Below, one piece after another: positions 30,794 to 39,444 of a DNA stretch of 64,000 nucleotides. Both the position numbers and the translations under genes were made by a program. Origin of the DNA: Nitratireductor basaltis (GTDB lineage Bacteria > Pseudomonadota > Alphaproteobacteria > Rhizobiales > Rhizobiaceae); assembly GCF_000733725.1 (NCBI RefSeq), contig NZ_JMQM01000002.1, positions 496,001-560,000 on the forward strand. Reading direction: 5' to 3'. The stretch's first letter is position 1, and each line of letters opens with the position of its first letter. Below the pieces are notes generated by a model that saw only the letters and a list, made by a program, of their open reading frames with translations, had not been told where the DNA came from and made no database searches.

Positions 30794-32386
30794 ATGGTCA
30801 AAACCCCCAGGACCCGCCATTCGAAAACCAGCCGCGAGCCGGTGACGATTGATCTTGAGGCAGACAAGGTAAAGTCCGCTGACAACCCTGCCGCGAAACC
30901 GAAGGATAGCTCAGAGCCTGCAGCAGCCAAGCCGACTTCATCTGCCAAGAGCGACGAGCCGGCGAAGCCGGAAGTTTCGGCTGCGGGAGCCAAGACCCCC
31001 GGAAACCAGGGCGCGGATACGAAGCCTTCGGTCAAATCGGATGCGGCCAGCGCCAAGAAGGATAGTGACGCGAAAGCGGCTTCTGCACCTTCCGCTAAGA
31101 AGGACGAGCCTGTGAAGAGTGCTGCAGCTACGGGCGCAGCTGCAGGTTCCACGACTACGGGTGCATCGGCTGGAGCAACGTCGAACAAGACTGCTGCAAC
31201 ATCGGAACCCGCCAGGAAAGGCGGCACCGGGCGAAGCCTTCTGGCAGGCGTCGCGGGTGGCGTGATTGCATTGGCACTGGGCGCCGGTGCGCAGTTTTCC
31301 GGCTACCTGCCGGTTCCTTCCAGTGACAATGCCGCGCAGGAACAGGCTTCCAATTCCGAGGTGGAAGCGCTGCGTGAGCAATTGTCGGCCCTTTCTTCTG
31401 AAGTCGAACAGCTCCGCGCGCAGACCGCTGAGGCTGCAGAGGCTTCCGCTGGCGCGAGCGAAGGCGTTGCGGGGGAAGAGGTAGAGGCCCTCAATGGCCG
31501 CGTCGAGGCCGTGGAGCAGGCGGTTGCCAATCTGCAGGAGGCGGTTTCTTCCGGTGAAGCTGGCGAGAATGCCAGTCTGGAAGCGCTTCAGGCACGGGTT
31601 CAGGAGCTTGAGGCGGCAGCATCCTCATCGGCCGAAAGTGGTGCGGGAGAGGCCGACCCGGCCATCCAGCAGGCGCTGAGTGCCCTGCAGGAGCGTGTTT
31701 CCGCGCTGCCGGAGAATGCTGTTTCCGCCGATGAGGTCGAAGCACTTCAGCAGGACCTGGCTGCATTGCGTGAGGCTGCAAATGCCGCACAGCAGGCTGC
31801 TTCAGGCAACAGCGAGCAGCTGCAGAGTGTCGCAGGGCGGCTGGACGAACTGGCCCAGCAGGTGGAAGCAGAGGATGAAGGTCCGAAGCTTGCGCTGGTC
31901 GTTGCTGCCTCAGCGCTGAAGTCGGCGGTGGAGCGCGGCACGTCCTTTGCAAGCGAACTGGAAACATTCACCGCAATTGCGCCGGATGCTCCGGGGCTGG
32001 AACAGCTGCAGCCCTATGCCGAGCAGGGCATTCCCACCCGTGAGGAGCTGGCCGAAGCCGCCCCGCTGGTGGCCACGCGTCTTGCCGCACTTGAGAATGC
32101 GGCGCCCCCTGACGCCGGTATCGTCGACCGTTTGATGTCTTCGGCGAAGTCGGTTGTCAGCGTCCGCCCAGTGGGTGAGGTCGAGGGTGAGACCCTCTCG
32201 GCCATTGCTGCGCGAATGGAAGCTGCCGTACTGGCGGGCAATTACGAGAAGGCGCTGGCCGAGTATGAAAGCCTGCCGCCGGAAGCCCAGGAAAGGGCGT
32301 CCGCCTTTGCCGAAAAGCTGCGGGCGCGCCAGGCGGCAGATGAAATTCTCGAAGATGCGCTCTCAAGCGCGCTGAAGCCGGCTTGA
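30794..32386 (+). CDS. Mitofilin/Mic60-like inner-membrane protein (COG4223)
   Basis: A 530-residue protein with a Lys/Ala/Ser-rich cytoplasmic N-terminus (1-145), one transmembrane helix (about 148-172), a long periplasmic coiled coil rich in Ala/Glu/Gln (about 185-365) and a C-terminal mitofilin-type helical region (about 370-530). Alphaproteobacterial Mic60 homologues are encoded in just this place, between hemD and hemY, and can shape membranes; that role is inferred here. GGAG lies seven bases before the ATG. Confidence 0.82.
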   Translation: MVKTPRTRHSKTSREPVTIDLEADKVKSADNPAAKPKDSSEPAAAKPTSSAKSDEPAKPEVSAAGAKTPGNQGADTKPSVKSDAASAKKDSDAKAASAPSAKKDEPVKSAAATGAAAGSTTTGASAGATSNKTAATSEPARKGGTGRSLLAGVAGGVIALALGAGAQFSGYLPVPSSDNAAQEQASNSEVEALREQLSALSSEVEQLRAQTAEAAEASAGASEGVAGEEVEALNGRVEAVEQAVANLQEAVSSGEAGENASLEALQARVQELEAAASSSAESGAGEADPAIQQALSALQERVSALPENAVSADEVEALQQDLAALREAANAAQQAASGNSEQLQSVAGRLDELAQQVEAEDEGPKLALVVAASALKSAVERGTSFASELETFTAIAPDAPGLEQLQPYAEQGIPTREELAEAAPLVATRLAALENAAPPDAGIVDRLMSSAKSVVSVRPVGEVEGETLSAIAARMEAAVLAGNYEKALAEYESLPPEAQERASAFAEKLRARQAADEILEDALSSALKPA

Positions 32387-32396
32387 GGGGCTGCTG

Positions 32397-34151
32397 ATGT
32401 TCAGAATCCTGTTCTACTTCCTCCTGATTTTCGCCCTTGGCCTGGGCTTCGCCTGGTTGGCGGAACGCCCGGGTGATCTGGTGGTCACCTTCGGGGGCTA
32501 TCGCTACGAAGTCACGCTGATGGTGGCAGCAGTCCTGCTTGTGGGCGTGGTTGCTGCTGTGATGATCACCTGGTGGCTGCTCAAGAGCATCTGGTACAGC
32601 CCGAAAACCGTGGCGCGCCATTTTCGGGTGCGGCGCCGGGATCGGGGATACCAGGCGCTTTCGACCGGGCTTATTGCAGCGGGAGCCGGTGATGGTGGCG
32701 TCGCGCGACGGATGGGTACACAGGCATCGAAGCTGATCTCGTCGGATCAGGAACCTCTCATCCATCTTCTGGATGCGCAGGCTGCGATGCTGGAAGGCGA
32801 TCACGAGACGGCGCGCAAGAAGTTTGCCGCGATGGCGGAAGATCCCGAGACACGGCTTCTTGGCTTGCGTGGGCTTTATCTCGAGGCCGAGCGGCTTGGG
32901 GAGCGCGAAGCTGCCGAGCACTATGCCGGTGAAGCAGCCAAACAGGCGCCCCAGCTTGGCTGGGCAGCCAATGCAGCACTGGCTACCCGGGCCCGTGAAG
33001 GAGAGTGGGACAGCGCGCTTTCGCTTGTGGATGCACAGAAGAGCGCCAAGCACCAGGACAAGGACGCCATCAAGCGCCGTCGCGCGGTTCTCCTGACCGC
33101 GAAAGCCATGGAAGTGCTGGACAGCGATCCCGCAACTGCGCGCAGTGCCGCGCTTGAGGCACACAAGCTGCAGCCGGAATTCGTGCCGGCAGCCGTGACG
33201 GCCGCGAAGGCGCTGTTCCGCAACAACGAACTGCGCAAGGCTGCGAAGGTACTGGAATCGACCTGGAAGAAGGAGCCGCATCCGGAGCTGGCCGAAGCCT
33301 ATCTGCACGCACGCCCGGGCGATTCCACCCATGACCGTCTGGATCGTGCCAGGAAACTGCGTGGCTTGAAGCCGAACAATGTGGAGTCCGAACTTGCCGT
33401 GGCGCGTGCCGCTCTTGATGCGAGCGAATATGCAGAAGCGCGCAAGGCAGCGGAAGCTGCGATACGCATTGCACCGCGCGAGAGCGCCTTCCTGATCCTG
33501 GCCGATATCGAAGAGGCTGAGACCGGCGAGCAGGGACGTGTGCGCCATTGGCTCCAGAAGGCGCTGCGTGCGCCGCGCGATCCGGCATGGATTGCCGATG
33601 GCCAGGTTTCGGAGCGTTGGGCGCCCGTCTCTCCGTCTGGTCGGTTCGATGCCTATGAATGGCGCGTTCCGGTGGAGCGGCTCGCGCCGGTACTCGATGC
33701 CGATGATGCCTTGGAGCCACTGCCTGCAATCAGTGCACCCCCCGCAGGAGCCTCATCCGCAGGCAGATCCGAAGATGCGGAGATCGTAGTAGAGGAAGGC
33801 CTGACCGAGGTGAAGCCGCCTGTTGCCGGCAAGGCAAAGCCAAATGAACCGGATGCCTCGTCGGACAAGGGCGACGCGGTCAAGGCAGATGAGGTTCAGG
33901 AGACGCCAAAGGCGGAGCCGAAACTCCAGGCCGCCACGGCTGCGCCCGTGAAAGAGAGCAAGCCGGATGCAGTGGTTGCGGATGCGGCTGAGGCGCAGCC
34001 AAAACCAGTGGCGGACACGTCAGCACCGGCAACTGCCCATCGCAAGCGGCTCGCCGAAGAAGACAAGGTGAAGCGCCCGCCCATTCCCGATGATCCGGGT
34101 GTTGACCCGGAAGATGATGCGAAGCCGCAGCAAGGGTTCAGACTCTTCTGA
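32397..34151 (+). CDS. hemY: HemY-like membrane protein with TPR-like repeats
   Basis: A 584-residue protein with two N-terminal transmembrane helices (about 2-20 and 40-63) that form the HemY_N domain (YFLLIFALGLGFAWLAERPGD), followed by helical TPR-like repeats (about 85-420) and an acidic low-complexity tail (about 440-584). HemY is encoded with heme genes and is thought to assist their assembly; it is not the protoporphyrinogen oxidase of the same name. It begins ten bases after the mic60-like gene. Confidence 0.87.
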   Translation: MFRILFYFLLIFALGLGFAWLAERPGDLVVTFGGYRYEVTLMVAAVLLVGVVAAVMITWWLLKSIWYSPKTVARHFRVRRRDRGYQALSTGLIAAGAGDGGVARRMGTQASKLISSDQEPLIHLLDAQAAMLEGDHETARKKFAAMAEDPETRLLGLRGLYLEAERLGEREAAEHYAGEAAKQAPQLGWAANAALATRAREGEWDSALSLVDAQKSAKHQDKDAIKRRRAVLLTAKAMEVLDSDPATARSAALEAHKLQPEFVPAAVTAAKALFRNNELRKAAKVLESTWKKEPHPELAEAYLHARPGDSTHDRLDRARKLRGLKPNNVESELAVARAALDASEYAEARKAAEAAIRIAPRESAFLILADIEEAETGEQGRVRHWLQKALRAPRDPAWIADGQVSERWAPVSPSGRFDAYEWRVPVERLAPVLDADDALEPLPAISAPPAGASSAGRSEDAEIVVEEGLTEVKPPVAGKAKPNEPDASSDKGDAVKADEVQETPKAEPKLQAATAAPVKESKPDAVVADAAEAQPKPVADTSAPATAHRKRLAEEDKVKRPPIPDDPGVDPEDDAKPQQGFRLF

Positions 34152-34174
34152 CACTGTTGCCGGGGAACTACATA

Positions 34175-34219
34175 TTGCTGCGTCCATTTCGCATTAGGAT
34201 AGCGAAACGGACGCAGCAA
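34175..34219 (+). terminator. Strong hairpin after hemY
   Basis: Two 18-base arms (34175-34192 and 34202-34219) that match at 17 positions, around a nine-base loop, lie 24 bases past the hemY stop and just before the TerB-like gene. No T-run follows. It could end the hem operon or act as a 3' stabiliser; the stem ends 14 bases before the next start codon. Confidence 0.5.
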
Positions 34220-34233
34220 CAATTCGAGGCCTC

Positions 34234-34698
34234 ATGTTCGAGCGCATACTGCAATTTCTGAAAGAACTGCCCGGCGATGAGGGCAACGGTACACGGCTTG
34301 ATGCCGAAGACCCGCGCGTGGCAGCGGCTGCGATCCTGATCCATGTGATGGAAGCCGACGGGGTCAATACTCCCGAGGAGCAGGCGCGGCTGCGCGAAAC
34401 GCTCGCGCGCGCCTACAGCCTGAGCGGAGATGAACTGGCAGACCTGATAAAGGCTGCCGATGAGGCCGAAAAGGATTCGGTTGATCTTTATGGTTTCACC
34501 AGCGTTCTGAAGCGCCATCTGGGTGAAGAGGCTCGCTCGGAATTCATCAGACTCATGTGGGAAATCGTCCTTGCCGATGGTGAAGTTCATGAGCTTGAGG
34601 ATAATCTCGTGTGGCGGGTGGCCGAGCTGATCGGCGTGGATTCCCGCACGAGGGTGATCATGCGACAGAAGGTGCAGGAAAGCGCCTCGAAGAACTAA
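34234..34698 (+). CDS. TerB-like (DjlA N-terminal type) domain protein
   Basis: A 154-residue all-helical protein with two acidic DG-containing repeats, ILIHVMEADGVNTPEE (about 34-49) and LMWEIVLADGEVHELEDNLVWRVAELIGV split near 107-135, the hallmark of the TerB fold. Members are often called tellurite resistance proteins, but single rhizobial copies near hem genes have no shown link to tellurite. No signal peptide or membrane segment. Confidence 0.8.
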   Translation: MFERILQFLKELPGDEGNGTRLDAEDPRVAAAAILIHVMEADGVNTPEEQARLRETLARAYSLSGDELADLIKAADEAEKDSVDLYGFTSVLKRHLGEEARSEFIRLMWEIVLADGEVHELEDNLVWRVAELIGVDSRTRVIMRQKVQESASKN

Positions 34699-34723
34699 AA
34701 CCGCGAAGAATGGGCGTTGGGGA

Positions 34724-35491
34724 ATGAGCAACAAGATCCTGGTCGTACTGCATCAGGAGCTTTCAAGTGCGGGTCGGGTCGGGCAGCTTCTGGAAGCCTC
34801 CGGCTTCACGCTGGATATCAGGCGGCCCCCGCTTGGCGACCGCTTGCCAGAGACTCTGGAAGAGCATGCCGGTGCTGTCGTATTCGGCGGTCCCATGAGC
34901 GCCAATGACCGCGATGAGTTCGTGAAGCGTGAAACCGACTGGCTGGAGGTTCCACTCAAGGAGAACAAGCCGTTTCTGGGCATCTGCCTTGGTGCGCAAA
35001 TGCTGGTGAAGCATCTGGGAGGGCAGGTGAAGAGCCATGATGACGGTCTTGTCGAGATCGGCTGGTACCCGCTGCGTGCCACCGAGGCAGGGCGCAAGCT
35101 CATGCATTGGCCCGAAATGGTCTATCAGTTTCACCGCGAAGGGTTCTCGCTGCCGAAGGATGCCACTCTACTGGCGACTGCCGATCATTATCCCAATCAG
35201 GCCTTCCGCTATGGTGAGAACGCCTGGGGCGTGCAGTTTCATGCCGAGCTGACAAGGGTGATGATGCAGCGCTGGGTGGTGCGTGGCGCTCATCGTTTCG
35301 TGATGCCCGGCGCGCAGCCCGGTCGCGATCATCTAGGAGGGCGGATGATCTGGGATAGGCATCTCAAGCAGTGGCTGGTCGAGTTCCTGCAAATCATATT
35401 CGGAGGTGCGGGCGTGATGGCAGCAGACGGTCGCGATCCGTCACTCAAGCCGACGCATCACGCAAAGGTTGGGCGCCGCGGTATTGCCTGA
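34724..35491 (+). CDS. Class I glutamine amidotransferase-like protein (GuaA-N type)
   Basis: A 255-residue stand-alone glutaminase domain. The nucleophile elbow FLGICLGAQ holds Cys88, and QFHAEL supplies His173 and Glu175, so the catalytic triad looks complete. Sequence resembles the GMP-synthase-like amidotransferases that are not fused to a synthetase. Partner enzyme and acceptor are unknown. A tail of about 60 residues follows the triad. Starts 25 bases after the TerB-like gene. Confidence 0.83.
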   Translation: MSNKILVVLHQELSSAGRVGQLLEASGFTLDIRRPPLGDRLPETLEEHAGAVVFGGPMSANDRDEFVKRETDWLEVPLKENKPFLGICLGAQMLVKHLGGQVKSHDDGLVEIGWYPLRATEAGRKLMHWPEMVYQFHREGFSLPKDATLLATADHYPNQAFRYGENAWGVQFHAELTRVMMQRWVVRGAHRFVMPGAQPGRDHLGGRMIWDRHLKQWLVEFLQIIFGGAGVMAADGRDPSLKPTHHAKVGRRGIA

Positions 35492-35499
35492 CGCGTAGC

Positions 35500-36690
35500 T
35501 CAGTGCGCGCGGGAAAGTTCCCGCGTGGCCTGTTCAAGCCCCTGAAGGGTGAGTGGATACATCCGGTCGGAGAATATCTCCCGGATCATCTGGATGGAAT
35601 GCGTATAGCTCCAATGCTGTTCACGCACCGGGTTAAGCCAAACCGCATTGGGCCAATGCTCGAGAGCCCGCTGCAGCCACACCGCGCCAGCTTCCGCGTT
35701 CCAGTGCTCAACGGCACCGCCGGGATAGGCGATCTCGTAGGGCGACATGGATGCGTCCCCCACAAAGATCACCTTGTAGTCGGAGCCATATTTGTGAAGC
35801 ACGTCGAAGGTCGGGATCACGTCTGCATGGCGGCGTGCATTGTCCTTCCACACGCCTTCATAGAGGCAGTTGTGGAAGTAGAAATATTCCATGTGTCGAA
35901 ATTCGCTTCGCACGGCTGAAAACAGTTCCTCGACTATGCGAATGTGATCATCCATCGATCCACCGACATCAAAGAACATCAGGAGCTTGACTGCGTTGCG
36001 CCGCTCCGGCCGTGTCTTGACGTCGAGATAGCCGTGCTCGGCGGTCGAGCGGATGGTCTCGGGCAGATCGAATTCTTCTTGCGCCCCTTCGCGCACCCAG
36101 CGGCGCAGGCGTTTGAGGGCGACCTTTATGTTACGCGTGCCGATCTCGATGGAGTCGTCGAAATTGCGAAATTCGCGCTTGTCCCACACCTTCACCGCGC
36201 GCCGATGGCGCGACTCGTGTTGCCCGATGCGTACACCTTCGGGGTTGTAGCCATAGGCGCCGAAGGGCGAGGTACCGCCGGTGCCGATCCACTTGTTGCC
36301 GCCCTGGTGCCGGCCCTGTTGTTCTTCCAGACGCTTTTTCAGCGTTTCCATCAGCTTGTCGAAACCGCCGAGGCTTTCAACCAGCTTCTTTTCTTCCTCT
36401 GTCAGGTGCTTTTCGGCAAGGCGACGCAGCCATTCCTCGGGCAGTTCCCGCGGATCGACGGCGCTCTCGCCCGACACTGCTTCAACGCCCTTGAAGCAAT
36501 GGGCAAACACCTGGTCGAAGCGGTCGATGTGCCGCTCATCCTTCACCAGCGTCGTGCGCGCCAGATAGTAGAAGGCTTCGATGTCGTAGGTGACCAGATC
36601 CGCGTCCATCCCCTCAAGCAGCGTCAGATATTCCCGAAGCGAAACAGGAACGCGCGCGGCTTTCAGCTGAAGGAAGAAGGGGATGAACAT
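35500..36690 (-). CDS. VWA domain protein, CoxE-like
   Basis: A 396-residue cytoplasmic protein. The N-terminal half starts MFIPFFLQLKAARVPVSLREYL and includes a Lys/Glu/Gln-rich part with a Gly-rich GGNKWIGTGGTSPFG loop; the C-terminal half (about 230-390) is a von Willebrand A domain with a MIDAS-like DVGGS (Asp241, Gly243, Ser245). It normally pairs with a MoxR AAA ATPase, here at 37685-38524, as a chaperone-type module. A perfect 8-base inverted repeat (35508-35525) overlaps its last codons. Confidence 0.86.
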   Translation of the reverse strand: MFIPFFLQLKAARVPVSLREYLTLLEGMDADLVTYDIEAFYYLARTTLVKDERHIDRFDQVFAHCFKGVEAVSGESAVDPRELPEEWLRRLAEKHLTEEEKKLVESLGGFDKLMETLKKRLEEQQGRHQGGNKWIGTGGTSPFGAYGYNPEGVRIGQHESRHRRAVKVWDKREFRNFDDSIEIGTRNIKVALKRLRRWVREGAQEEFDLPETIRSTAEHGYLDVKTRPERRNAVKLLMFFDVGGSMDDHIRIVEELFSAVRSEFRHMEYFYFHNCLYEGVWKDNARRHADVIPTFDVLHKYGSDYKVIFVGDASMSPYEIAYPGGAVEHWNAEAGAVWLQRALEHWPNAVWLNPVREQHWSYTHSIQMIREIFSDRMYPLTLQGLEQATRELSRAH

Positions 36691-36753
36691 TAGATAAAAT
36701 TGAACCTGTCCAGTTGGAGATGTTTTTTACCTGTTTCAATTACAGGATGCATT

Positions 36754-37173
36754 ATGAACACAGATGAGTTGCATATCGTACTGCGCTCTGCAGAAAAGCT
36801 GATTGGGTCGTGGTGGCAAGACGACCGCAGGAACTGGTGTGCCTATTGTGGCATTGCGATGCGCCGACGCGCTGGCAAAAATTCGCCTATACCGCTGAAC
36901 AAATCTTCTCGAGATCATATCATACCCCGTGTCCATAGCAGCGCTTCACCGACTATTCCCTGTTGTGTTGAATGCAATGGAGTGAAAGGTCGCTCCTCAA
37001 TGCCTGATTTTCTCAACAGCGAATACTTGAAGACGAAACGAAAAAAGAAGCACAAGCACAAATGGCCGATGGCGGAACTGTGGTTTGTGGCAGGACTGGC
37101 TTCGCTGAAAACTTCCCAATCCCTGCTCGCATCGTCTGCGAAGGATCCTAAAACTAGCCTCGCTGATATTTGA
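36754..37173 (+). CDS. HNH endonuclease-like protein, probably acquired
   Basis: A 139-residue protein with a zinc-type HNH fold: Cys29 and Cys32 in WCAYCG, Asp54-His55 in RDHIIPR, and Cys71 and Cys74 in CCVECN. A Lys-rich stretch (about 94-103) follows. By eye the region is richer in A and T than its neighbours and uses more A/T-ending codons, suggesting transfer. It sits between the VWA and MoxR genes on the opposite strand and overlaps the GNAT gene tail-to-tail by 20 bases. The ATG at 36754 has AGGA upstream. Confidence 0.75.
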   Translation: MNTDELHIVLRSAEKLIGSWWQDDRRNWCAYCGIAMRRRAGKNSPIPLNKSSRDHIIPRVHSSASPTIPCCVECNGVKGRSSMPDFLNSEYLKTKRKKKHKHKWPMAELWFVAGLASLKTSQSLLASSAKDPKTSLADI

Positions 37174-37600
37174 TGAAGGGCGTCAGTTTCGCGATGCGAT
37201 CATAAAGCTTGCGGGCGGTTTCGTTGAAGTCCTGTGTCATCCAGTAGACAGCAGCCGCTCCATCTTCGTCCGCCTTGGCGTAGACGGTTTCGATCAGCGC
37301 GCGGCCCACGCCCTTGCCGCGGGCTTCCGGGTCCGCATAGAGGTCCTGCAGATAGCAGTTGTTGGCCACGGCCCAGCAGGTGCGGTGATAGATGTAGTGG
37401 GTGAGACCAACCGGCTTGCCATCCAACTCCGCGATCAGGCAGTTCGGCTCGAACTCGCCATCGGAGAACAGGCGCTCGAAGGTGCTTGCATAGACTTCCT
37501 CGGGCACGCTCGTCTTGTAGAATTCCAGATATTTCGTCCACATGCGGCGCCACTCGGCCTCGTCACCGCGGGTGATCGGGCGGATGGTGATGTTGGTCAT
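37154..37600 (-). CDS. GNAT family N-acetyltransferase
   Basis: A 148-residue single GNAT domain. It begins MTNITIRPITRGDEAEWRRMW, has the beta4-alpha3 acetyl-CoA loop YLQDLYADPEARGKGVGRALIE (split around residues 83-104) and ends YDRIAKLTPFIKYQRG. The acceptor is unknown. It lies between MoxR (upstream, 84 bases away) and the HNH gene, and its 3' end overlaps the latter. Confidence 0.87.
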   Translation of the reverse strand: MTNITIRPITRGDEAEWRRMWTKYLEFYKTSVPEEVYASTFERLFSDGEFEPNCLIAELDGKPVGLTHYIYHRTCWAVANNCYLQDLYADPEARGKGVGRALIETVYAKADEDGAAAVYWMTQDFNETARKLYDRIAKLTPFIKYQRG

Positions 37601-37684
37601 GTCGTTCCCCCAGTTTTTGAAACGAAGGATCGTGGCAGCATCAATGGACCAGCTGAATGGGCCAGCGGCGGATATCCTTTGCTT

Positions 37685-38524
37685 CTATCCCTGCCGGCGC
37701 GCCATGAAGGCGAGGCGTTCGAAGAGGTGGACGTCCTGCTCGTTCTTCAGGAGCGCGCCATGCAGCTTTGGCAGCGCGTTCTTCGCGTCTCCGCGCAGAT
37801 CCTCGGGGGCAACATCATCGGCCACCAGCAGGCGGATCCAGTCGAGCGCTTCGGAGGTGGACGGCTTCTTCTTGAGGCCCGGCACTTCGCGGATCTCGTA
37901 GAACTGCTTCAGCGCTTCGGAAACGAGGCGCTGCTTGATCCCGGGATAATGCACTTCGACGATGCGTGCGAGGGTATCGGGCTGGGGGAAGCGGATATAG
38001 TGAAAGAAGCAGCGGCGCAGAAAGGCGTCGGGCAGTTCCTTCTCGTTGTTGGAGGTGATGATGACGATGGGGCGCTGTCTTGCCTTCACCGTCTCGCCGG
38101 TCTCGTAGACATGGAACTCCATCTTGTCGAGTTCCTGCAGCAGGTCGTTGGGAAACTCGATATCCGCCTTGTCGATCTCATCGATCAGAAGAACCGTCTT
38201 CTTCTCGGCGGCAAAAGCCTCCCACAGCTTGCCGCGGCGGATATAGTTGTTGATGTCGTTGAAGCGGTCGTCGCCGAGCTGGCTGTCGCGCAGGCGCGAG
38301 ACGGCATCATATTCATAGAGACCCTGCTGCGCGCGGGTGGTCGACTTCACATGCCACTGGATGAGGTCGAGACCGAGCGCTTCGGCAACCTGAATGGCCA
38401 GTTCCGTCTTGCCGGTGCCGGGCTCGCCCTTGACGAGAAGCGGGCGTTCCAGAGCGATGGCCGCATTGACCGCGACCATGAGGTCCTTGTCAGCGATGTA
38501 GGAACCGGTGCCTTCGAACCGCAT
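37685..38524 (-). CDS. MoxR-family AAA ATPase
   Basis: A 279-residue AAA+ ATPase with Walker A GEPGTGKTE (about 36-44), Walker B VLLIDEIDKAD, sensor 1 in VIITSNNEKELPDAFLRRCFFHYIRFP (split, about 153-180). Its N-terminus, MRFEGTGSYIADKDLMVAVN, is typical for the MoxR type paired with CoxE-like VWA proteins. The pair is inferred to act on metal-enzyme maturation or protein remodelling; the VWA partner lies about 1 kb downstream. Confidence 0.88.
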   Translation of the reverse strand: MRFEGTGSYIADKDLMVAVNAAIALERPLLVKGEPGTGKTELAIQVAEALGLDLIQWHVKSTTRAQQGLYEYDAVSRLRDSQLGDDRFNDINNYIRRGKLWEAFAAEKKTVLLIDEIDKADIEFPNDLLQELDKMEFHVYETGETVKARQRPIVIITSNNEKELPDAFLRRCFFHYIRFPQPDTLARIVEVHYPGIKQRLVSEALKQFYEIREVPGLKKKPSTSEALDWIRLLVADDVAPEDLRGDAKNALPKLHGALLKNEQDVHLFERLAFMARRQG

Positions 38525-38635
38525 CAGAGAAATCTCCTGAAGGATTGTTACTTGCCGCGGAAACTATTGACCGGAAATCTTCGTGGCAAGGCTTGAGGGC
38601 ACTGGCGGAAGGGGTGTGCGCAGACTATATCTGGC

Positions 38636-38795
38636 ATTGCGATCTGCGCTTCCCGACAGGATATCATTTCCCCGGGGCCTTAATGATCCTGAAGGGAGCT
38701 GTCCCTGACCTTGCCCGTGGGCTTGGTTACACGGCGCCCACCTACTTTGTAGGTTCCCGGGATCGACAATCCATCGGTCGCCGTGGATCGCATCC
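38636..38795 (+). ncRNA. ssrS: 6S RNA
   Basis: The 320-base gap between MoxR and the cyclo-ligase gene has no credible ORF. A 7-base closing stem TGCGATC (38638-38644) with GATCGCA (38786-38792) bounds about 160 nt, the size of alphaproteobacterial 6S RNA. Inside are the GGAGCTGTCCCTGACCTTGC stretch and hairpin ACCTAC-TTT-GTAGGT (38740-38754). A TATATC at 38626-38631 is placed as its -10 box. The position just upstream of the 5-formyl-THF cyclo-ligase gene is the classic ssrS site. Ends are approximate. Confidence 0.75.
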
Positions 38796-38844
38796 TTCTC
38801 TTCCTCGCTTCCATCCTGTGCGCCTGCTGGTCTAGGGTCGTTCC

Positions 38845-39435
38845 ATGACGACACTCACCAAGCCTGACCTGAAAAAGAAGCTGCGGCTGGATGCTCTGGC
38901 GCGCCGCGATGCCCTGGCTGTCGACTATCGCCTTGATGCAGCCATGTCGCTCGTGGAGTGGGCAGCCGAGATATGCTCAACGCCACCGGACGTAGCCGCC
39001 GGGTTCTGGCCCATCCGCTCCGAAATGGACGTGCGACCGCTGATGCATGCGCTGGGAGCCCAAGGCGCGCGTCTGGCATTGCCGGCCATCCTGGACAGCC
39101 AGACCATCGTCTTTCGAGAACTCATCCGAGGTGCAAAGCTCGTTGAAATGGGTTTCGGCACCAAGGGGCCGGATGTAGAGGCGCAGGTGCTGATGCCGGA
39201 CCTCATACTGGTACCGCTTGCCGCCTTCGATGCGCGGGGTCACCGGATTGGCTATGGTGGTGGCTTCTACGACCGGGCGCTGGCACGCATGGCTGCACAA
39301 GGTCACATGCCGAAGCTTGTGGGTATTGCCTTTGACTGCCAAGAGGTGGACGAAGTGCCCGACGAGCCACATGATGTCGTCCTTCCCGAAATACTCACGG
39401 AAAGCGGCTTGCGCCGCTTCGCGCCTGACCTGTAG
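38845..39435 (+). CDS. fau: 5-formyltetrahydrofolate cyclo-ligase
   Basis: ATP-dependent conversion of 5-formyl-THF to 5,10-methenyl-THF. The 196-residue protein has the basic N-terminal helix KKKLRLDALARRDAL, the substrate/phosphate region, and the C-terminal signature GYGGGFYDRALARM followed by GIAFDCQEVDEVP. Also called ygfA. It follows 6S RNA, and read-through from the RNA promoter is likely. Confidence 0.93.
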   Translation: MTTLTKPDLKKKLRLDALARRDALAVDYRLDAAMSLVEWAAEICSTPPDVAAGFWPIRSEMDVRPLMHALGAQGARLALPAILDSQTIVFRELIRGAKLVEMGFGTKGPDVEAQVLMPDLILVPLAAFDARGHRIGYGGGFYDRALARMAAQGHMPKLVGIAFDCQEVDEVPDEPHDVVLPEILTESGLRRFAPDL

Positions 39436-39444
39436 AAGCCTTCC

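Noticed and set aside
36754-38524. HNH + MoxR as an anti-phage system
   Set aside because: MoxR-VWA pairs are ordinary chaperone modules, and the HNH gene is on the opposite strand with no operon link.
38545-38835. 96-codon ORF in the gap before the cyclo-ligase gene
   Set aside because: It overlaps the 6S RNA structure and has no coding features or ribosome-binding site.
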